Below are positions 25,066 to 32,892 of a DNA stretch of 38,452 bases, piece by piece. The position numbers were made by a program, and so were the translations under genes. Numbering within the stretch: the first letter of the stretch is position 1; every line of letters starts with the position of its first letter. The notes beneath the pieces were generated by a model, which saw nothing but the letters and a program-made list of their open reading frames with translations, did not search any database and had not been told where the DNA came from. This stretch comes from JAHELQ01 sp965603365 (GTDB lineage: Bacteria; Acidobacteriota; Aminicenantia; UBA2199), in assembly GCA_965603365.1 (NCBI GenBank), contig CBFDCR010000047.1:1-38452 (forward strand), written 5' to 3'.

Positions 25066-25095
25066 AAAAATATTAGAAAATAAGTTCCAGAAAAT

Positions 25096-25138
25096 GAGAG
25101 GGCATGGTACCCCTACACGAGGTACCGTGCCTCTTCTC
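25096..25138 (+). terminator. stem-loop after the outer-membrane protein gene
   Basis: GAGAGGGCATGGTACC (25096-25111) pairs with GGTACCGTGCCTCTTCTC with minor mismatches around a 9-nt loop. No T-run follows directly, so it may act with the next hairpin. Confidence 0.5.
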
Positions 25139-25152
25139 TCTCTAAAAAAGCT

Positions 25153-25190
25153 AAAGGGGCCATTAAAAAAATTTTTTCCAGTGGCCTTTT
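25153..25190 (+). terminator. A/T-flanked terminator hairpin
   Basis: AAAGGGGCCA (25153-25162) pairs with TGGCCTTTT (25182-25190) with a small bulge, enclosing a self-complementary A7T6 run. A T-rich tract follows (CCCTTTTTATT). Confidence 0.55.
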
Positions 25191-25227
25191 ATACCCTTTT
25201 TATTATAATAGTCCTCTGAGATAAAAA

Positions 25228-25644
25228 ATGAGTTATTTCTGGTCGGAATTTCTTCGCTGGAAAAAATATTGGGGCACCGCCCTGTTTGCCGCCAGCCTGG
25301 CGCTGGCGGTCATCGACTTCGTACGGCCAGACCGCTACTTCAACCGGGTATTTTTCAAAACCTGGTTGGTTTTCTGGCTCATTGCCTTAACATCTATTGC
25401 CTTGAAGAATTCCCTGAAGCCGTACTGGCAGAAATGGCTACTGTTCATCGAAAAAAGACGAAAAAAAACAATCGGGCAAATCCTCGAAGATAATCCTCAA
25501 TTTCGTACCCTCTGTTGTGAGTGCCGATATTATAACCATCGGCTGGAGTTGTGCTCCCGCCAACGAAGCAACAAGAGGGTGAAATGGATTAAAATGCACG
25601 GCTACGATAGATACGACTACTGCCTCTACTGGCAATCGTACTAA
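25228..25644 (+). CDS. small membrane protein with a C-terminal Cys cluster (138 aa)
   Basis: Two hydrophobic helices at about residues 17-32 and 43-58 anchor it. A basic linker (KWLLFIEKRRKKTIG) follows, then a soluble tail with CCECRYYNHRLELCSRQ and a final YDYCLYW. The pattern CxxC-x10-C...C could hold a zinc ion or an iron-sulfur cluster. No family is recognised. The ribosome site is weak (CTCTGAGATAAAAA before ATG). Confidence 0.65.
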   Translation: MSYFWSEFLRWKKYWGTALFAASLALAVIDFVRPDRYFNRVFFKTWLVFWLIALTSIALKNSLKPYWQKWLLFIEKRRKKTIGQILEDNPQFRTLCCECRYYNHRLELCSRQRSNKRVKWIKMHGYDRYDYCLYWQSY

Positions 25645-25660
25645 AAATATAAGTAGTAGA

Positions 25661-25712
25661 GTGACCGAATGACCTCACTCGGCCACTCGGCCACTCGGCC
25701 ACTTAGCCTTTT
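25661..25712 (+). terminator. repeat-built hairpin with T-run
   Basis: AGTGACCGA near 25660 can pair with any of three tandem 9-nt copies of CACTCGGC(CACTCGGCC...) at 25676-25703. CCTTTTTT follows at about 25707. It lies between convergent genes and could end the plus-strand transcript. The tandem unit is also a small microsatellite. Confidence 0.5.
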
Positions 25713-26648
25713 TTAATAGATAACGTAATTGGCCTCGTAGCCCACTAAATTGCAGTTATAGGCGATCCACATAAAACCGTTCTCACCCCAGGCAGTTCCC
25801 CAGGAGTTTTTCAACAGCCAGGCCCCTGTTTGACCTTTGTTGTCATCCCAGCCCACCAGTTGAATCATGTGGTTGGGGTATCTTACTTTTTTCTTGCAGC
25901 GGTCGAATACACCGGCGGTATATAACTGGAAGTATTGATCCACATAGACGGCGGCTCCCACCGCCCCATAGGTGTAGATGGCCTGCTTAATCTCATTGAC
26001 AGATGGTACGGCCACACCGGGATTCACAAAGGCCCAACCCTGGGCCACATAGGGATAGGGGCAGTTGTGATTGCATGGCGTATCGCAGCCGGTAAAGGGA
26101 AAACAGGATTCCGATACGGCCCCGGGGTCCACGAACAGATCGTACATCCAGGAGCCGCCGTAACACCCCCAGCCGTAGGGATTGCAGGAGACGAGGTACT
26201 GTTCGGACAGGTCGACGTCAACGCCATCTTGCTTCTTGATGACACTCTCAAACTCCCCGTTACACACGATGGCCCAGCCAATACCGGCGGCCCCCTGGTT
26301 CTTGACGGAAGTGAAGAAGCCGATGTAAGATGACGGTAAAGTAGTCGCAGCCGTAAAATCTTCGAGCTGAATCATATAAAGTCTGTCAAGAAGCAGATGG
26401 GGATTAAAGGTGCATAACTGGCTCAAATCGTACTGTACCGCCGAATTGGGGCCAACGGTAAACGAATAGCCCATGGCCTCGATTTCCGCCTGCATCTCGT
26501 GGAGCCTCTGGCTGATTTGTTCATCCTCAAGCAGCGGTTCTAACTGCCCCTGCTGGCCGACTGCCCGAAGGCTGGGGATAAAGACAAACGCCACCGCCAC
26601 GGCAAACAGAATAATGCCGGGAAACCATTTTTTCATTATTTTAATCAT
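25713..26648 (-). CDS. papain-like (C1A) protein lacking the catalytic cysteine
   Basis: This exported 311-residue protein has a signal peptide (MKKWFPGIILFAVAVAFVF), a pro-region to about residue 105, and a papain fold. The catalytic segment is SVKNQGAAGIGWAIVCNGEF, where papains have QGxCGSCWAF. Cys25 is therefore Gly124 and the disulfide Cys22 is Ala121. The other catalytic residues are kept: Gln118, His260 (YPNHMIQLVGWDD) and Asn281 (LLKNSWGTAWGENGF). The SCNPYGWGCYGG segment also remains. The frame is intact, so this is a pseudoenzyme or binding protein rather than a decayed gene. AGGAGGTAAC precedes the first ATG. It lies downstream of the beta-propeller gene on the same strand with a possible promoter of its own. 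Confidence 0.9.
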   Translation of the reverse strand: MIKIMKKWFPGIILFAVAVAFVFIPSLRAVGQQGQLEPLLEDEQISQRLHEMQAEIEAMGYSFTVGPNSAVQYDLSQLCTFNPHLLLDRLYMIQLEDFTAATTLPSSYIGFFTSVKNQGAAGIGWAIVCNGEFESVIKKQDGVDVDLSEQYLVSCNPYGWGCYGGSWMYDLFVDPGAVSESCFPFTGCDTPCNHNCPYPYVAQGWAFVNPGVAVPSVNEIKQAIYTYGAVGAAVYVDQYFQLYTAGVFDRCKKKVRYPNHMIQLVGWDDNKGQTGAWLLKNSWGTAWGENGFMWIAYNCNLVGYEANYVIY

Positions 26649-26723
26649 GTTACCTCCTTTGTCGTTCCTTTTATCCTTCTATTTCAACAACCAATTCTTT
26701 CGGCCACTTATGAATTATATTAT

Positions 26724-26752
26724 ATAATAAATCAATCCATGAATAAAATCAA
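26724..26752 (-). promoter_or_regulatory. possible promoter for the papain-like gene
   Basis: On the minus strand there is TTGATT (26747-26752), 17 bp, and TATTAT (26724-26729), in an A/T-rich patch. The leader to the ATG at 26648 would be about 70 nt. Confidence 0.4.
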
Positions 26753-26771
26753 CCGGCATCTCCACCTGCCG

Positions 26772-27908
26772 CTATTGCAAAATCGGTTTCCTCTTCAGGA
26801 CTTTCCCCTCGCCGGGCATAGGCAAACCGTTAGTTTTTGAATCATCGGTACTGCTGAATTCCAATATCTTGATACGGCTGTAGGGATCGTTGGCAAAAAG
26901 AATCAATCGATTTTTCGATACTGTGGCGACATACATGTCTTCGCTGTCGTCCAGAATCCCCAATCTAACGAAACGGCTGCCGTCTACCCGATAAATGATC
27001 CGTTTCCAGCTAACGGGGAATTTTTGAATCTTACCGTTTTTTTCCCGGTAGTCCTGAATGATGACCATGGTAAACAGTTGATCATCGATGACAAACGGTT
27101 GGGCGACATTGTATAAAATAGGGGTGACCATCCTCGAATCTTCTCTTATTACGGTTTCCAATATCTTATTTTCCCTGTATTCACCGGGGATCTGGATTTC
27201 CTGGACTTTTTTACCGGTCTTTAAATCGAAAGCCAAAAGCTTCATTTCACTCCCCAACGATGTCCACAAAACAGAGTCACCGGCAATCGTAAAATATTGC
27301 TTAAAATTCAGTACATGCGGGATCTGGATGAGGGCAAATTCCTTCACGATCTTTTTTTGAGCAATATTTAACACATGGAAGTTGTGATACTTATCTTTTT
27401 TGGGGACTGAATTCATATAAATACACCTCTCTTTCTCCAGAAAATAAATGACACTGAAAAACTGACGGGGGAGTATGTGATAGGCAATATAACTCCCGTC
27501 AAGATCGAACTCCTTCAGGGTGAAACCGAAATCCTGCAAAATAAACATATGGTCCGTGTATTTATTTATGGCAATACTGAAGGCATTGGAAATCTCATCA
27601 GGCCCTTTCCCCTTGCGGAAATATTGCCTGATAAAGTTTCCACTTCGGTCGAATTTTTTAACATTTACCGCATTGTAGTCCAGCACATAAATATTTCCTT
27701 CTTTATCGCAGTCGATACCAATTATATTGTAGAACTGATAGGGTTCCTCTTTTTCTTCTTTGGCTTCCCCTACACCGATGGTGAGCAACTCGGTAAAGCG
27801 GTACTTCTTTACCGGAGTTCCTTCGGCAGACAGACCAGATAGCCAGGGAAAAAGTAATAATAACACAACCATTAAACAAGCCCCTATATTTGTATATATC
27901 GCCTTCAT
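26772..27908 (-). CDS. exported six-bladed beta-propeller protein
   Basis: The ATG at 27906-27908 (MKAIYTNIGACLMVVLLLLF) is preferred over a GTG three codons upstream because GGCAGG lies 8 nt before it. After the signal peptide, blade motifs repeat: IIGIDCDKEGNIYVLDYNAVNVKKFD, GNFIRQYFRKGKGPDEI, FTLKEFDLDGSYIAYHIL, and MKLLAFDLKTGKKVQEIQIPG. This matches the NHL-like six-bladed propeller family (PF17170-type) common in Bacteroidetes and related groups. The ending is polar (LKRKPILQ) with no anchor. It is 55 bp downstream of the 46-aa peptide gene with no terminator between, so the peptide may be its ligand or partner. Function in the family is not known. Confidence 0.85.
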   Translation of the reverse strand: MKAIYTNIGACLMVVLLLLFPWLSGLSAEGTPVKKYRFTELLTIGVGEAKEEKEEPYQFYNIIGIDCDKEGNIYVLDYNAVNVKKFDRSGNFIRQYFRKGKGPDEISNAFSIAINKYTDHMFILQDFGFTLKEFDLDGSYIAYHILPRQFFSVIYFLEKERCIYMNSVPKKDKYHNFHVLNIAQKKIVKEFALIQIPHVLNFKQYFTIAGDSVLWTSLGSEMKLLAFDLKTGKKVQEIQIPGEYRENKILETVIREDSRMVTPILYNVAQPFVIDDQLFTMVIIQDYREKNGKIQKFPVSWKRIIYRVDGSRFVRLGILDDSEDMYVATVSKNRLILFANDPYSRIKILEFSSTDDSKTNGLPMPGEGKVLKRKPILQ

Positions 27909-27963
27909 GCTCAGCACCTGCCTTAAACTAAAATTACCCTCTTTCCTAGATTAACTTTAATTG

Positions 27964-28104
27964 TTACTCTTCAGGTGGTTCAATTATAATAGTAAGCTTC
28001 GGACCCCATACATATCCCTGAGGAACTCTAATTTCACAGCAGCAACCGGCGCTCAGCAGAACCAGATCTTCTAATGCTGGAAAAATGAATTTAATTTCAT
28101 CCAT
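27964..28104 (-). CDS. 46-aa Cys-rich peptide, probable RiPP precursor
   Basis: This gene was found by reading the strand after the radical SAM gene. AGGAGG (28111-28116) lies 6 nt before the ATG, and that ATG directly abuts the TAG of the radical SAM gene. The peptide starts MDEIKFIFPALEDLVLLSAG, a leader-like acidic/hydrophobic helix ending in AG, like double-glycine-type leaders. CCC follows (residues 21-23), then EIRVPQGYVWGPKLTIIIE and PPEE. The CCC run and the aromatic YVW are plausible modification sites for a radical SAM/SPASM enzyme (thioether or cyclophane links). I know no named family with this sequence. The ribosome site and adjacency strongly support expression; the RiPP role is inference. 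Confidence 0.8.
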   Translation of the reverse strand: MDEIKFIFPALEDLVLLSAGCCCEIRVPQGYVWGPKLTIIIEPPEE

Positions 28105-29451
28105 CTAAATCCTCCTATTTTGGACTCTATGCCCGGACTTTTTATTTCGATAAATTTTGATTAAGCTTTTTAAGTATTCGGGATGATCTTTTTCTCGATT
28201 GCAATGTTCATATTTGCCTGAGTTGTTCAAGATATCGAACGCACAGACCTTTCCCCGGCAAACCGGGATCATCGAACAAGTGCTGCAGGATTCGACGTAA
28301 AAATTATCAATATCCAACCATTTGACAAAATTAGGATGTGTGGGATCGGGGTTGGCAATATTTCCACAACTCTCGGCTGGATCACCAATGATCTTGGAAC
28401 ATTTATACAGCTCTCCGTCGGGATCTACCACATATGAATTCCTGGCCGACGCCACACACCCCACTAAATCCGCGGGGTGGCGATATTTAAAATTGTTTGC
28501 ACGACCTATTATATCCGTAATTTTCTTCTGTTTCAAAATTTTATCGGTCTCATCCATTGATAGCAGGCGATCGTCGATACTGGAACAGGCATGACCGAAT
28601 TTTGTAACCACCCCAAAAAAATAGCCCACTTCATGTAATATATTGTGCTCCTCCAGGTCATCCAATAATCGGTCAACGCAATCGATATTGGCTTTATCCA
28701 CGTTTACCCGGATCGTTACAGCCATACCTTTTTTTATCGCCAATTTTACATTATTGATAATTATTCGCCAGGTTTTCCCACCATTCTTTAGCATTCTGCG
28801 GCGGTCATGGACATCCTCTGGGCCATCAATGGTTACCATACAGCTCTTGACGCGATTTTCCGGGAGCATATTCACGATTTCTTCAGTCAAAAGATATCCG
28901 TTGGTTATTATATTCGAGTAATATGATATATTTTTATCTTTTGTGATTTCCAGAAATGCCCTCGATAGATATTTGATCTGATCTACCGCTAACAACGGTT
29001 CTCCCCCGAACCACATCACATTCAACACTTTGGTGGTAGGCCTCATATTATCGACCACCCAGGAAACGATCTTATCCATGATCGCCCTGGGCATTCGTTT
29101 AACGTTTCCCACCGGTTTCTCATAACAATAATCGCATCTAAAATTGCATGCCAGAGTCGGCAGAATTTGCAGACCGATCACGGCATTGGTTTCCTGAATT
29201 TCTTCTTTTTTATTTCTCAATTCCGTGATTTCATCTTTTTCTTTTTCCACGACGAACCGGGCTTTGCTCAAAGTGTTTATACTCTGATGGGATAGGGGGG
29301 CGATTTGATTGTTGGCAAGAGCAGTGAATATATTTTCCGGGACTTCAATCATGGCGCTTGAAAGATTATTATATATGACCCATTGACCATCCAGGCAGCC
29401 CAGATATTCATTAAACATCGAAGATTTGAATCGTTTTGTCTCCTTTTCCAT
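28105..29451 (-). CDS. radical SAM/SPASM peptide-modifying enzyme
   Basis: This is a 448-residue enzyme of the RiPP-maturase/anaerobic sulfatase-maturase class. Residues 1-90 form an N-terminal domain that may bind a leader peptide. The radical SAM cluster motif is LACNFRCDYCYE (Cys102, 106, 109), followed by MWFGGEPLL and a TIM barrel (IITNGYLL, MVTIDGPEDVHD, VTIRVNVDK). The SPASM region has Cys332, 351 and 362 and the CxxCx5Cx4C run SCSTCSMIPVCRGKVC (389, 392, 398, 403), then Cys417, enough for two auxiliary 4Fe-4S clusters. It should use S-adenosylmethionine to make radical cross-links. The 46-aa peptide gene starts at its stop codon and is the probable substrate. Its own ribosome site (AAGGGCAAG) is weak. 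Confidence 0.92.
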   Translation of the reverse strand: MEKETKRFKSSMFNEYLGCLDGQWVIYNNLSSAMIEVPENIFTALANNQIAPLSHQSINTLSKARFVVEKEKDEITELRNKKEEIQETNAVIGLQILPTLACNFRCDYCYEKPVGNVKRMPRAIMDKIVSWVVDNMRPTTKVLNVMWFGGEPLLAVDQIKYLSRAFLEITKDKNISYYSNIITNGYLLTEEIVNMLPENRVKSCMVTIDGPEDVHDRRRMLKNGGKTWRIIINNVKLAIKKGMAVTIRVNVDKANIDCVDRLLDDLEEHNILHEVGYFFGVVTKFGHACSSIDDRLLSMDETDKILKQKKITDIIGRANNFKYRHPADLVGCVASARNSYVVDPDGELYKCSKIIGDPAESCGNIANPDPTHPNFVKWLDIDNFYVESCSTCSMIPVCRGKVCAFDILNNSGKYEHCNREKDHPEYLKSLIKIYRNKKSGHRVQNRRI

Positions 29452-29466
29452 CTTGCCCTTTTTTAC

Positions 29467-29550
29467 CTATGAAAAAAAATTGCGGAATAGAATGAGGTAA
29501 ATTATTTGTAGGATTGGGCACGATGGGGGTTTATAATTACATCGCTCCAT
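29467..29550 (-). CDS. possible 27-aa leader peptide before the radical SAM gene
   Basis: AAAGGAGGT (29563-29571) precedes an ATG, though 13 nt is a long gap; AAGG sits closer. The frame gives MERCNYKPPSCPILQIIYLI plus LFRNFFS and ends 15 nt before the radical SAM start. It has two Cys and a hydrophobic end. It may be a coupled leader ORF or another small peptide of the cluster. It could also be chance, with the strong ribosome site serving something else. Confidence 0.3.
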   Translation of the reverse strand: MERCNYKPPSCPILQIIYLILFRNFFS

Positions 29551-29604
29551 TAGAACCTTAATACCTCCTTTAAAAATCTCTTTCTCTTAGTTTTTTCAGA
29601 TTTT

Positions 29605-29633
29605 ACTCTACCAAAAATAATAGACGATTGCAA
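29605..29633 (-). promoter_or_regulatory. promoter candidate of the radical SAM/peptide operon
   Basis: On the minus strand there is TTGCAA (29628-29633), 17 bp, and TAGAGT (29605-29610). The radical SAM start codon is about 150 nt downstream. Confidence 0.4.
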
Positions 29634-29649
29634 GGGAAAATCTTCGCTA

Positions 29650-29678
29650 TTGCAAAAAATGGGGGGATCGATTATACT
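29650..29678 (+). promoter_or_regulatory. promoter of the amidohydrolase gene
   Basis: TTGCAA (29650-29655), 17 bp, and TATACT (29673-29678). The GGAGG ribosome site starts 8 nt after the -10, so the leader is about 14 nt. The -35 box faces that of the divergent radical SAM operon. Confidence 0.55.
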
Positions 29679-29698
29679 GCTGTTTCGGAGGTCTTCAC

Positions 29699-31417
29699 AT
29701 GAATAAAAGAGTTTTTCGCATAAATTTTGTACTGTTACTGCTGGTAATCGGGCTGGCAGTCGGATTGGGCTCGATGCAGAAAGCTGAGCTGGTTTTAATG
29801 AGCGGTAAAATTGTAACGGTGGATGGGTCGAAACCGGTGGCCGAAGCCTTAGCCGTCGGCAATGGCCGCATATTGGCGCTGGGCAGTGATAAAGAGATAA
29901 AGCCTTATATCTCCCAATCCACACAGGTGATCGACCTGAAGGGCAAACTGGCCATCCCCGGTTTCATCGAATCCCACGGCCACTTCACCAGTTTGGGGTA
30001 CGCCAGGATGAAGCTGGATTTAATGGCTGTCAAGAACTGGGACCAGGTGATCGACATGGTGAAGCAGGCAGTCCGGAAAGCCAGGCCCGGCGAATGGATT
30101 TTGGGCAGGGGCTGGCACCAGGAAAAATGGGACCGCCCGCCAAAGCCCAATGTCGACGGCCTGCCCCTGCACCACGCCATGAGCAAAATTTCCCCCCAAA
30201 ACCCCGTGTTATTAACCCATGCCAGCGGTCATTCCTGCTTTGCCAACGCAAAAGCCATGGAACTGGCCGGTATCGATGAAAAAACCCGGGATTCAGAGGG
30301 GGGCGAAATCGTCAAAGACGAGAACGGACAACCCATCGGCATCTTCCGGGAAACCGCCCAGGGCCTGTTGAGAAGGGCCCAGAATCAATACCTGGCTGCC
30401 CGGACTCACCAGGAGATCAGGGCGGAACAAAATAGGGCCGTGGAGCTGGCGGTCCAGGCCTGCCTGGGAAACGGTGTGACCACCTTCCACGATGCCGGTG
30501 CCTCTTTTAGAACCATTGATATGTATAAAAAACTCGCCCTGGAAAACAAACTAAAGATTCGCTTAAATGTCATGATCTCTGAGCCCAACGGGCAACTGCG
30601 GCGGCATATTTCTACGTACAAGATCATCGGACTGGGGGACCACCATTTGACGGTCCGCTGTATCAAACGACTGATCGACGGTGCCTTAGGCTCCCACGGC
30701 GCCTGGCTGCTGGAGCCTTACAACAGCCTGCCCGGCAGCAGCGGTCTCAATACCGAGCCTATTCCCGCCATGAAAGAGACCGCCCGCATCGCCATCGAAA
30801 ACGGATTCCAGTTGGCCACCCATGCCATCGGCGACCGGGCCAACCGGGAAACCCTGAACATTTACGAAGAGGCCTTTAAGCAGCACCCCGATAAAAAAGG
30901 TTTACGCTGGCGCATCGAGCATGCCCAACACCTCCATCCCGATGACCTCCCCCGCTTCGCCCGACTGGGAGTCATTGCCGCCATGCAGGCCATCCACTGC
31001 ACCTCCGACGCCCCCTGGGTGATCAAGCGGCTGGGGGAAAAACGGGCCCAGCAAGGCGCCTATATGTGGAGAAAGTTGATAGATTCCGGCGCCGTAGTCT
31101 GCAACGGCACCGATGTACCGGTGGAAAACATCAACCCTTTAGCCTGTTACTATGCCTCGGTGACCCGGCGAACAAAAAACGGCAACTATTTCTATCCGGG
31201 TCAGCGCATGACCCGGCAAGAGGCCTTGCGCGCCTACACCCTCAACGGCGCCTATGCCGCCTTTGCAGAAAATATTAAAGGTTCCCTTACCCCCGGAAAA
31301 CTGGCGGACATCACGATACTCTCCAGGGACATCCTGACCATCCCCGACGACGAAATTCCTGAAACCGAAGTCCTCTACACCATCGTGGGCGGCCGGATCA
31401 TGTACCGAAAGCAATAA
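29699..31417 (+). CDS. exported YtcJ-like amidohydrolase
   Basis: This is a 572-residue metal-dependent hydrolase of the COG1574/amidohydrolase_3 group. The N-terminus is hydrophobic (FRINFVLLLLVIGLAVGLG) and acts as a signal or anchor, so the enzyme works outside the cytoplasm. The small beta-sandwich reads ADLVLMSGKIVT-like (residues 29-85). The metal motif IPGFIESHGHF has His93 and His95. LTHASGHSCFANAKA, FQLATHAIGDRAN, and RIEHAQHLHPDD supply further metal or substrate His residues, and NGTDVPVENINPL the late Asp. The family includes formamide- and N-acyl-amino-acid-type hydrolases, so no substrate can be assigned. It is transcribed divergently from the radical SAM/peptide operon and may process its product, which is speculative. 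Confidence 0.9.
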   Translation: MNKRVFRINFVLLLLVIGLAVGLGSMQKAELVLMSGKIVTVDGSKPVAEALAVGNGRILALGSDKEIKPYISQSTQVIDLKGKLAIPGFIESHGHFTSLGYARMKLDLMAVKNWDQVIDMVKQAVRKARPGEWILGRGWHQEKWDRPPKPNVDGLPLHHAMSKISPQNPVLLTHASGHSCFANAKAMELAGIDEKTRDSEGGEIVKDENGQPIGIFRETAQGLLRRAQNQYLAARTHQEIRAEQNRAVELAVQACLGNGVTTFHDAGASFRTIDMYKKLALENKLKIRLNVMISEPNGQLRRHISTYKIIGLGDHHLTVRCIKRLIDGALGSHGAWLLEPYNSLPGSSGLNTEPIPAMKETARIAIENGFQLATHAIGDRANRETLNIYEEAFKQHPDKKGLRWRIEHAQHLHPDDLPRFARLGVIAAMQAIHCTSDAPWVIKRLGEKRAQQGAYMWRKLIDSGAVVCNGTDVPVENINPLACYYASVTRRTKNGNYFYPGQRMTRQEALRAYTLNGAYAAFAENIKGSLTPGKLADITILSRDILTIPDDEIPETEVLYTIVGGRIMYRKQ

Positions 31418-31462
31418 TTAAAATCATCGTCTTAAACCCCCTGGCTGAAAATGGCTTTTCAT

Positions 31463-31491
31463 TTGACAACAGCCAATTTTACTGCAATAAT
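31463..31491 (+). promoter_or_regulatory. promoter candidate for the DUF4388/J-domain gene
   Basis: A perfect -35 TTGACA (31463-31468), 17 bp, and AATAAT (31486-31491). AAGGCAGGGTGAATAC precedes the ATG at 31510. Confidence 0.45.
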
Positions 31492-31509
31492 TTAAGGCAG
31501 GGTGAATAC

Positions 31510-32892
31510 ATGACAAATCAGATTGCCCAATTTCCCATTCCCATGATACTGAAAATCATCATGAAAAGCAGGGTGAGCGGGGAGCTTTACGTCAAGGGAG
31601 ACAACTTTGAAAAGACACTCACCTTTAAATCAGGCAGGCTGGTTCAAGCCCGGAGCAATCTCCTGCATGAACGGCTGGGGGAAATTCTGTTTCTAAACGG
31701 CAAGGTGAATCATCGCCAATTGATCGACATCAACCGCCTGATCGTAGAAAAAAGGCAGCCGGAAAAAATCGGAAAAATATTGGTAAAAAATGGTATGATC
31801 TGCCAGCAGGATCTCTTTTTAGCGCTGTTTCACCAGCTTAAAGCCATCTCTATCTCCATCTTTTCACTCGAGTCGGGGGAATGGCACTTCATGGAGAAAA
31901 CCGCGGAACAAACAAACTTAGTGATCGAATTGCCTGAAATTCTGGTGGCCGGGGCCAGGCAAATAAAAAATATCCATTACTTCAAAAATAAATTCACCCC
32001 CTTCCTGCCAAAAGCCGCACCGATTGCCGATCATCTGGTTGAGATCCTGACGGAAAACGAGATCAAGCTTCATAAAGCCCTGCAGAAATTCGCCGGGGCC
32101 GCCAGCAGCAAAATGATAGAGACGTTAAAAATCTCTGAAGAGTTTTATTGGAAAAAAATAATAATATTGTACCTCATCGAGGCGGTTCATTTTTCTACTA
32201 CAGACGAGCTCAAATCCTCCAAAAAAGACAAAGATACGCCTGCTCCCGAAAATATCGAAGACATCATTCAACTGTACGAAAAAATTTCCTCCGCTAAGAT
32301 GGATTATTATGAATTATTGGGGATTAAAAGCTCGCCCTCGGCAGCAGATATAGAGAAGGCCTATATCGAAGCCATCCGGAAATACCATCCCGACCAGATC
32401 CCCGCCGCCGCCCAGCCGGAACTTAAGAAGAAGGCCCTGGTAATCTTCGGGGAATTGAACAAGGCCTTCAAAGCCATAAGAAAGAACGAAAAAAAACAAA
32501 ACAGTCCGGATACCCAGGATGATCTCCCCGAAAAAGATCCGAAACAGAGGGCAGAGAACCTATTTGGCAGGGCCAAAACCCTGTACAATCAAGAGAAATA
32601 CCCACAAGCCTCCGCCTTACTCGACTCGGCCATAAAGCTGAACAGTACTCAGGCCTCTTACTATTACTTTCAGGGGATATGTCAGATGATGTCGGTCGGT
32701 TTAAAGGAGCAGACCGAAGAAAATCTTAAAAAAGCAGTAGCAATAGAACCCTGGAATGCCGACATGATCTATGCCCTGGGCGCCTACTACGAATCGGAAA
32801 ACCAAAAAGAGTTGTCTGACCGATACATTCAAAAAGCGATGGAGCTTAAAAAACACTCAGCCCTTGACTTTTTTACCAAAAAGAAAAAATAA
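31510..32892 (+). CDS. DUF4388, J-domain and TPR protein (paralogue 1)
   Basis: Residues 5-150 form a DUF4388/PatA-N-like module: SGELYVKGDNFEKTLTFKSGRLVQARSN, then HERLGEILFLNGKV and GEWHFME. A helical linker leads to a J-domain at about 265-325 with MDYYELLGI and an intact HPD (KYHPDQ, residues 293-295), which should stimulate an Hsp70 ATPase. The C-terminus has TPR-like helices (AENLFGRAKTLYNQEKYPQA, ASYYYFQGICQ, AVAIEPWNADMIYALGAYY). It is cytosolic; DUF4388 occurs in gliding, motility and signalling proteins. It is paralogous to, and convergent with, the gene at 32857-34314, overlapping it by 36 bp. Confidence 0.87.
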   Translation: MTNQIAQFPIPMILKIIMKSRVSGELYVKGDNFEKTLTFKSGRLVQARSNLLHERLGEILFLNGKVNHRQLIDINRLIVEKRQPEKIGKILVKNGMICQQDLFLALFHQLKAISISIFSLESGEWHFMEKTAEQTNLVIELPEILVAGARQIKNIHYFKNKFTPFLPKAAPIADHLVEILTENEIKLHKALQKFAGAASSKMIETLKISEEFYWKKIIILYLIEAVHFSTTDELKSSKKDKDTPAPENIEDIIQLYEKISSAKMDYYELLGIKSSPSAADIEKAYIEAIRKYHPDQIPAAAQPELKKKALVIFGELNKAFKAIRKNEKKQNSPDTQDDLPEKDPKQRAENLFGRAKTLYNQEKYPQASALLDSAIKLNSTQASYYYFQGICQMMSVGLKEQTEENLKKAVAIEPWNADMIYALGAYYESENQKELSDRYIQKAMELKKHSALDFFTKKKK

